Assembly: GCA_017538775.1 (NCBI GenBank)
Contig: JAFYIF010000244.1
Location: 1-15,589, forward strand
Reading direction: 5' to 3'
Source: Oscillospiraceae bacterium
Lineage (GTDB): Bacteria > Bacillota > Clostridia > Oscillospirales > Oscillospiraceae
DNA length: 15,589 bases
Part shown: positions 13,937-15,589 of the stretch, piece by piece
Position numbering within the stretch: the first letter of the stretch is position 1
Layout of the letters: the number at the start of each line of letters is the position of its first letter
Translations under genes and position numbers: made by a program
Notes under the pieces: generated by a model
What the model saw: the letters and a program-made list of their open reading frames with translations, nothing else
What the model was told of the DNA's origin: nothing
Databases searched by the model: none

Positions 13937-15589
13937 GCTGGTCTGGCTCGGTCTGGGCTATGCCCTGGCGCTGGGCCTTTGCGCGTATCTGCTGCCGGAG
14001 GCGCTGTGGCTCCCGGCGGGGGGCGGCTGCCTGGCGCTGGGCATCCCCGCGCTGGCGCTGCGGCGCGTCCGGTGGCGGCTGCCTCTGGGGCTGGCGCTGC
14101 TGGCCGCCGCCGTCGGCTTTGGCTGGTACTGGGGCTATGTGGCCCTCACGGTCCGCCCCGCCGAGGCCCATGTGGGCGAGACCCGCGCCCTGCGGGTGCT
14201 GGTGACGGAGTATCCGGCGCGCTATCCCGACTACGCCCGGGTCACGGTGCGGAGCCTGGAGGAGGACTTCCCCCGGACGCGCATTCTGGTCTATGACTAC
14301 GACGGGGCCTTGGGGGAGCTGCGGCCCGGGGATCTGGCGGAGCTGGAGCTTTCCCTGCGCAGCGCCGGGGAGCGCTACGGGCAGGAGAGCGATGTCTACT
14401 ACTCCGCCGGGGTCTTCCTGCGGGCCACGCTGAAAGCCCCGGCGGAGGCCCGGGGGCGGCATTCCCTGAGCTGGCTCTTTCTGCCCAGGGAGCTGGCCGC
14501 CGCCATGCAGGAACAGGCGCTGAAAATCTTCCCGTCGGACGTGTCCGGGCTGATGGCGGCCCTGTTGACCGGGGACCGGCAGGAATACTATCAGGACGAG
14601 GAACTGTCCGCCGCCATGCAGAGCGCGGGCTTTTCCCACATCGTGGCCGTCAGCGGGATGCATCTGGGCTTTCTGGTCGGCCTGGTCCGGCTGCTGGCCC
14701 GGCGGCGGAAGCGGAGCGCGGCGCTGGGCATTCCGGTCGTTTTGCTGTTCATGGCGATGGTCGGCTTCACCCCCTCGGTGACCAGGGCGGGGATCATGCA
14801 GATCCTGTTGCTGACGGCCCCGCTCTTGCAGCGGGAGGAAGACCCGCCCAGCTCTCTGGCGGCGGCGGGGCTTGCGCTGCTGCTGATCAACCCCATGTCC
14901 GTCTCCAGTCTCAGCTTCCAGTTCTCCTTCGCCGCCATGGCGGGGCTGCTGCTTGTGACGCCGGTGCTCTACCGGCGGCTGTGCTATGACCGGAAGCAGA
15001 AACTGCGCTGGACGAAGCGCTTCTGGGGGCGGCCGCTACGGGGGCTCTGCGCGGCCTTTTCCGCCAGCCTGGGCGCGCTGGTCTTCACCACGCCCCTCTC
15101 CGCGCTCCATTCCGGCTCCGTGCCGGTCTATGGACTGCTCACAAATCTGCTGTGCCTCTGGATGATGTCCGCGGCCTTCGTGCTGGGCTTCGCGGTCTGT
15201 CTGCTGGGGCTGGTCTGGCCCGCCGGGGCCGGAGCCGCAGGCTGGGTCCTGGCCTGGCTGCCCCGCTGCGCGATCCGGGTGGTCCGGACGGTGGCCCGGC
15301 TGCCAGACGCGCTGCTCTACACCCGGGACAATCTGGGGGCCTGGTGGCTGGTGTTCGCGTATCTGGTCTTTCTCATCCCCCTGGCGCTGCGGGGCAAACG
15401 CTTCCGCCCGGTGCTGCCGATCTGCATCGCCCTGGTCAGCTTCTGTCTGCTGCGTGTCCACGACGGGACGGAGCTGGAAGGGCAGCTGGAGGTGGCGGCG
15501 CTGGACGTGGGGCAGGGGCAGTGTATCGTAGCCCTGACCGGGGACGCCACGGTGATGATCGACTGCGGCAGCGCCGATCTCAGCGTCCG
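13923..15589 (+). CDS. comEC: ComEC/Rec2 DNA uptake channel protein, 3' end outside window
   Basis: An open frame of 555 codons from ATG 13923 that is still open at the window edge. ComEC forms the membrane channel that carries single-stranded DNA into the cell during natural transformation. Two N-terminal hydrophobic helices are followed by the DUF4131/OB-fold-like region, then the Competence domain with its hallmark SAGFSHIVAVSGMHLGFLVG (about residues 234-253) and many further membrane helices. At about residue 525 the metallo-beta-lactamase-like domain begins with ALDVGQGQCIV and is cut by the window end after IDCGS. There is no ribosome site of its own: the start lies inside the XRE gene, implying translational coupling. 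No other com genes are in the window; many Clostridia carry comEC without proven competence. Confidence 0.95.
   Translation, partial: MNVRKLVWLGLGYALALGLCAYLLPEALWLPAGGGCLALGIPALALRRVRWRLPLGLALLAAAVGFGWYWGYVALTVRPAEAHVGETRALRVLVTEYPARYPDYARVTVRSLEEDFPRTRILVYDYDGALGELRPGDLAELELSLRSAGERYGQESDVYYSAGVFLRATLKAPAEARGRHSLSWLFLPRELAAAMQEQALKIFPSDVSGLMAALLTGDRQEYYQDEELSAAMQSAGFSHIVAVSGMHLGFLVGLVRLLARRRKRSAALGIPVVLLFMAMVGFTPSVTRAGIMQILLLTAPLLQREEDPPSSLAAAGLALLLINPMSVSSLSFQFSFAAMAGLLLVTPVLYRRLCYDRKQKLRWTKRFWGRPLRGLCAAFSASLGALVFTTPLSALHSGSVPVYGLLTNLLCLWMMSAAFVLGFAVCLLGLVWPAGAGAAGWVLAWLPRCAIRVVRTVARLPDALLYTRDNLGAWWLVFAYLVFLIPLALRGKRFRPVLPICIALVSFCLLRVHDGTELEGQLEVAALDVGQGQCIVALTGDATVMIDCGSADLSV

Overview
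The window looks like chromosomal DNA of a GC-rich, spore-forming member of the Clostridia, most like the Oscillospiraceae group (Flavonifractor/Oscillibacter/Lawsonibacter-like). This rests on protein style (GlgC/GlgD pair, FeoA-FeoB fusion with a small Cys-rich partner, NrdR, SpoVB-like flippase, YetF-type DUF421 protein, ComEC), strong AGGAGG-type ribosome sites and sigma-A promoters. The genus is inference from memory, not from a search.

Layout. (1) About 130-1800: a visibly more AT-rich IS200/IS605-type element carrying only a tnpB (orfB) gene on the minus strand, broken by a one-base frameshift. A structured right end with omega-RNA-like hairpins follows its stop codon. (2) 1825-4517, minus strand: a ferrous iron uptake operon, feoAB fusion then a 55-aa Cys-rich FeoB-associated membrane protein, with a near-consensus promoter and a hairpin that may be its terminator. 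(3) 4538-4762, minus: a small XRE regulator, then about 380 bp of mostly non-coding DNA. (4) 5056-7501, plus: the glycogen operon glgC-glgD, with promoter, 4-bp ATGA overlap and a strong terminator. (5) 7524-9375, minus: a membrane-anchored parvulin-type foldase with an Ala/Glu-rich insert. (6) 9414-11149, minus: a SpoVB-like lipid-linked oligosaccharide flippase. (7) 11314-12105, plus: an unnamed clostridial-type protein. (8) 12192-12872, plus: a DUF421/YetF-like membrane protein. (9) 12923-13446, minus: nrdR. (10) 13462-15589, plus: a promoter-hairpin-terminator module (candidate small RNA or attenuator), then a 70-aa XRE protein that overlaps comEC by 14 bp; comEC runs off the window end.

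Most genes are housekeeping functions in short independent units: iron uptake, glycogen storage, envelope folding, cell-wall or spore-envelope precursor export, dNTP regulation and DNA uptake. The less ordinary parts are the structured leader and palindromic operator candidate before the XRE-comEC unit, the zinc-finger-less, frameshifted TnpB with its structured end, and a perfect inverted repeat lying across the predicted transcription start of the flippase gene. I found no CRISPR array, tRNA, rRNA, prophage module or obvious defence system. Nothing here is clearly a new system; the comEC leader is the best candidate for follow-up.
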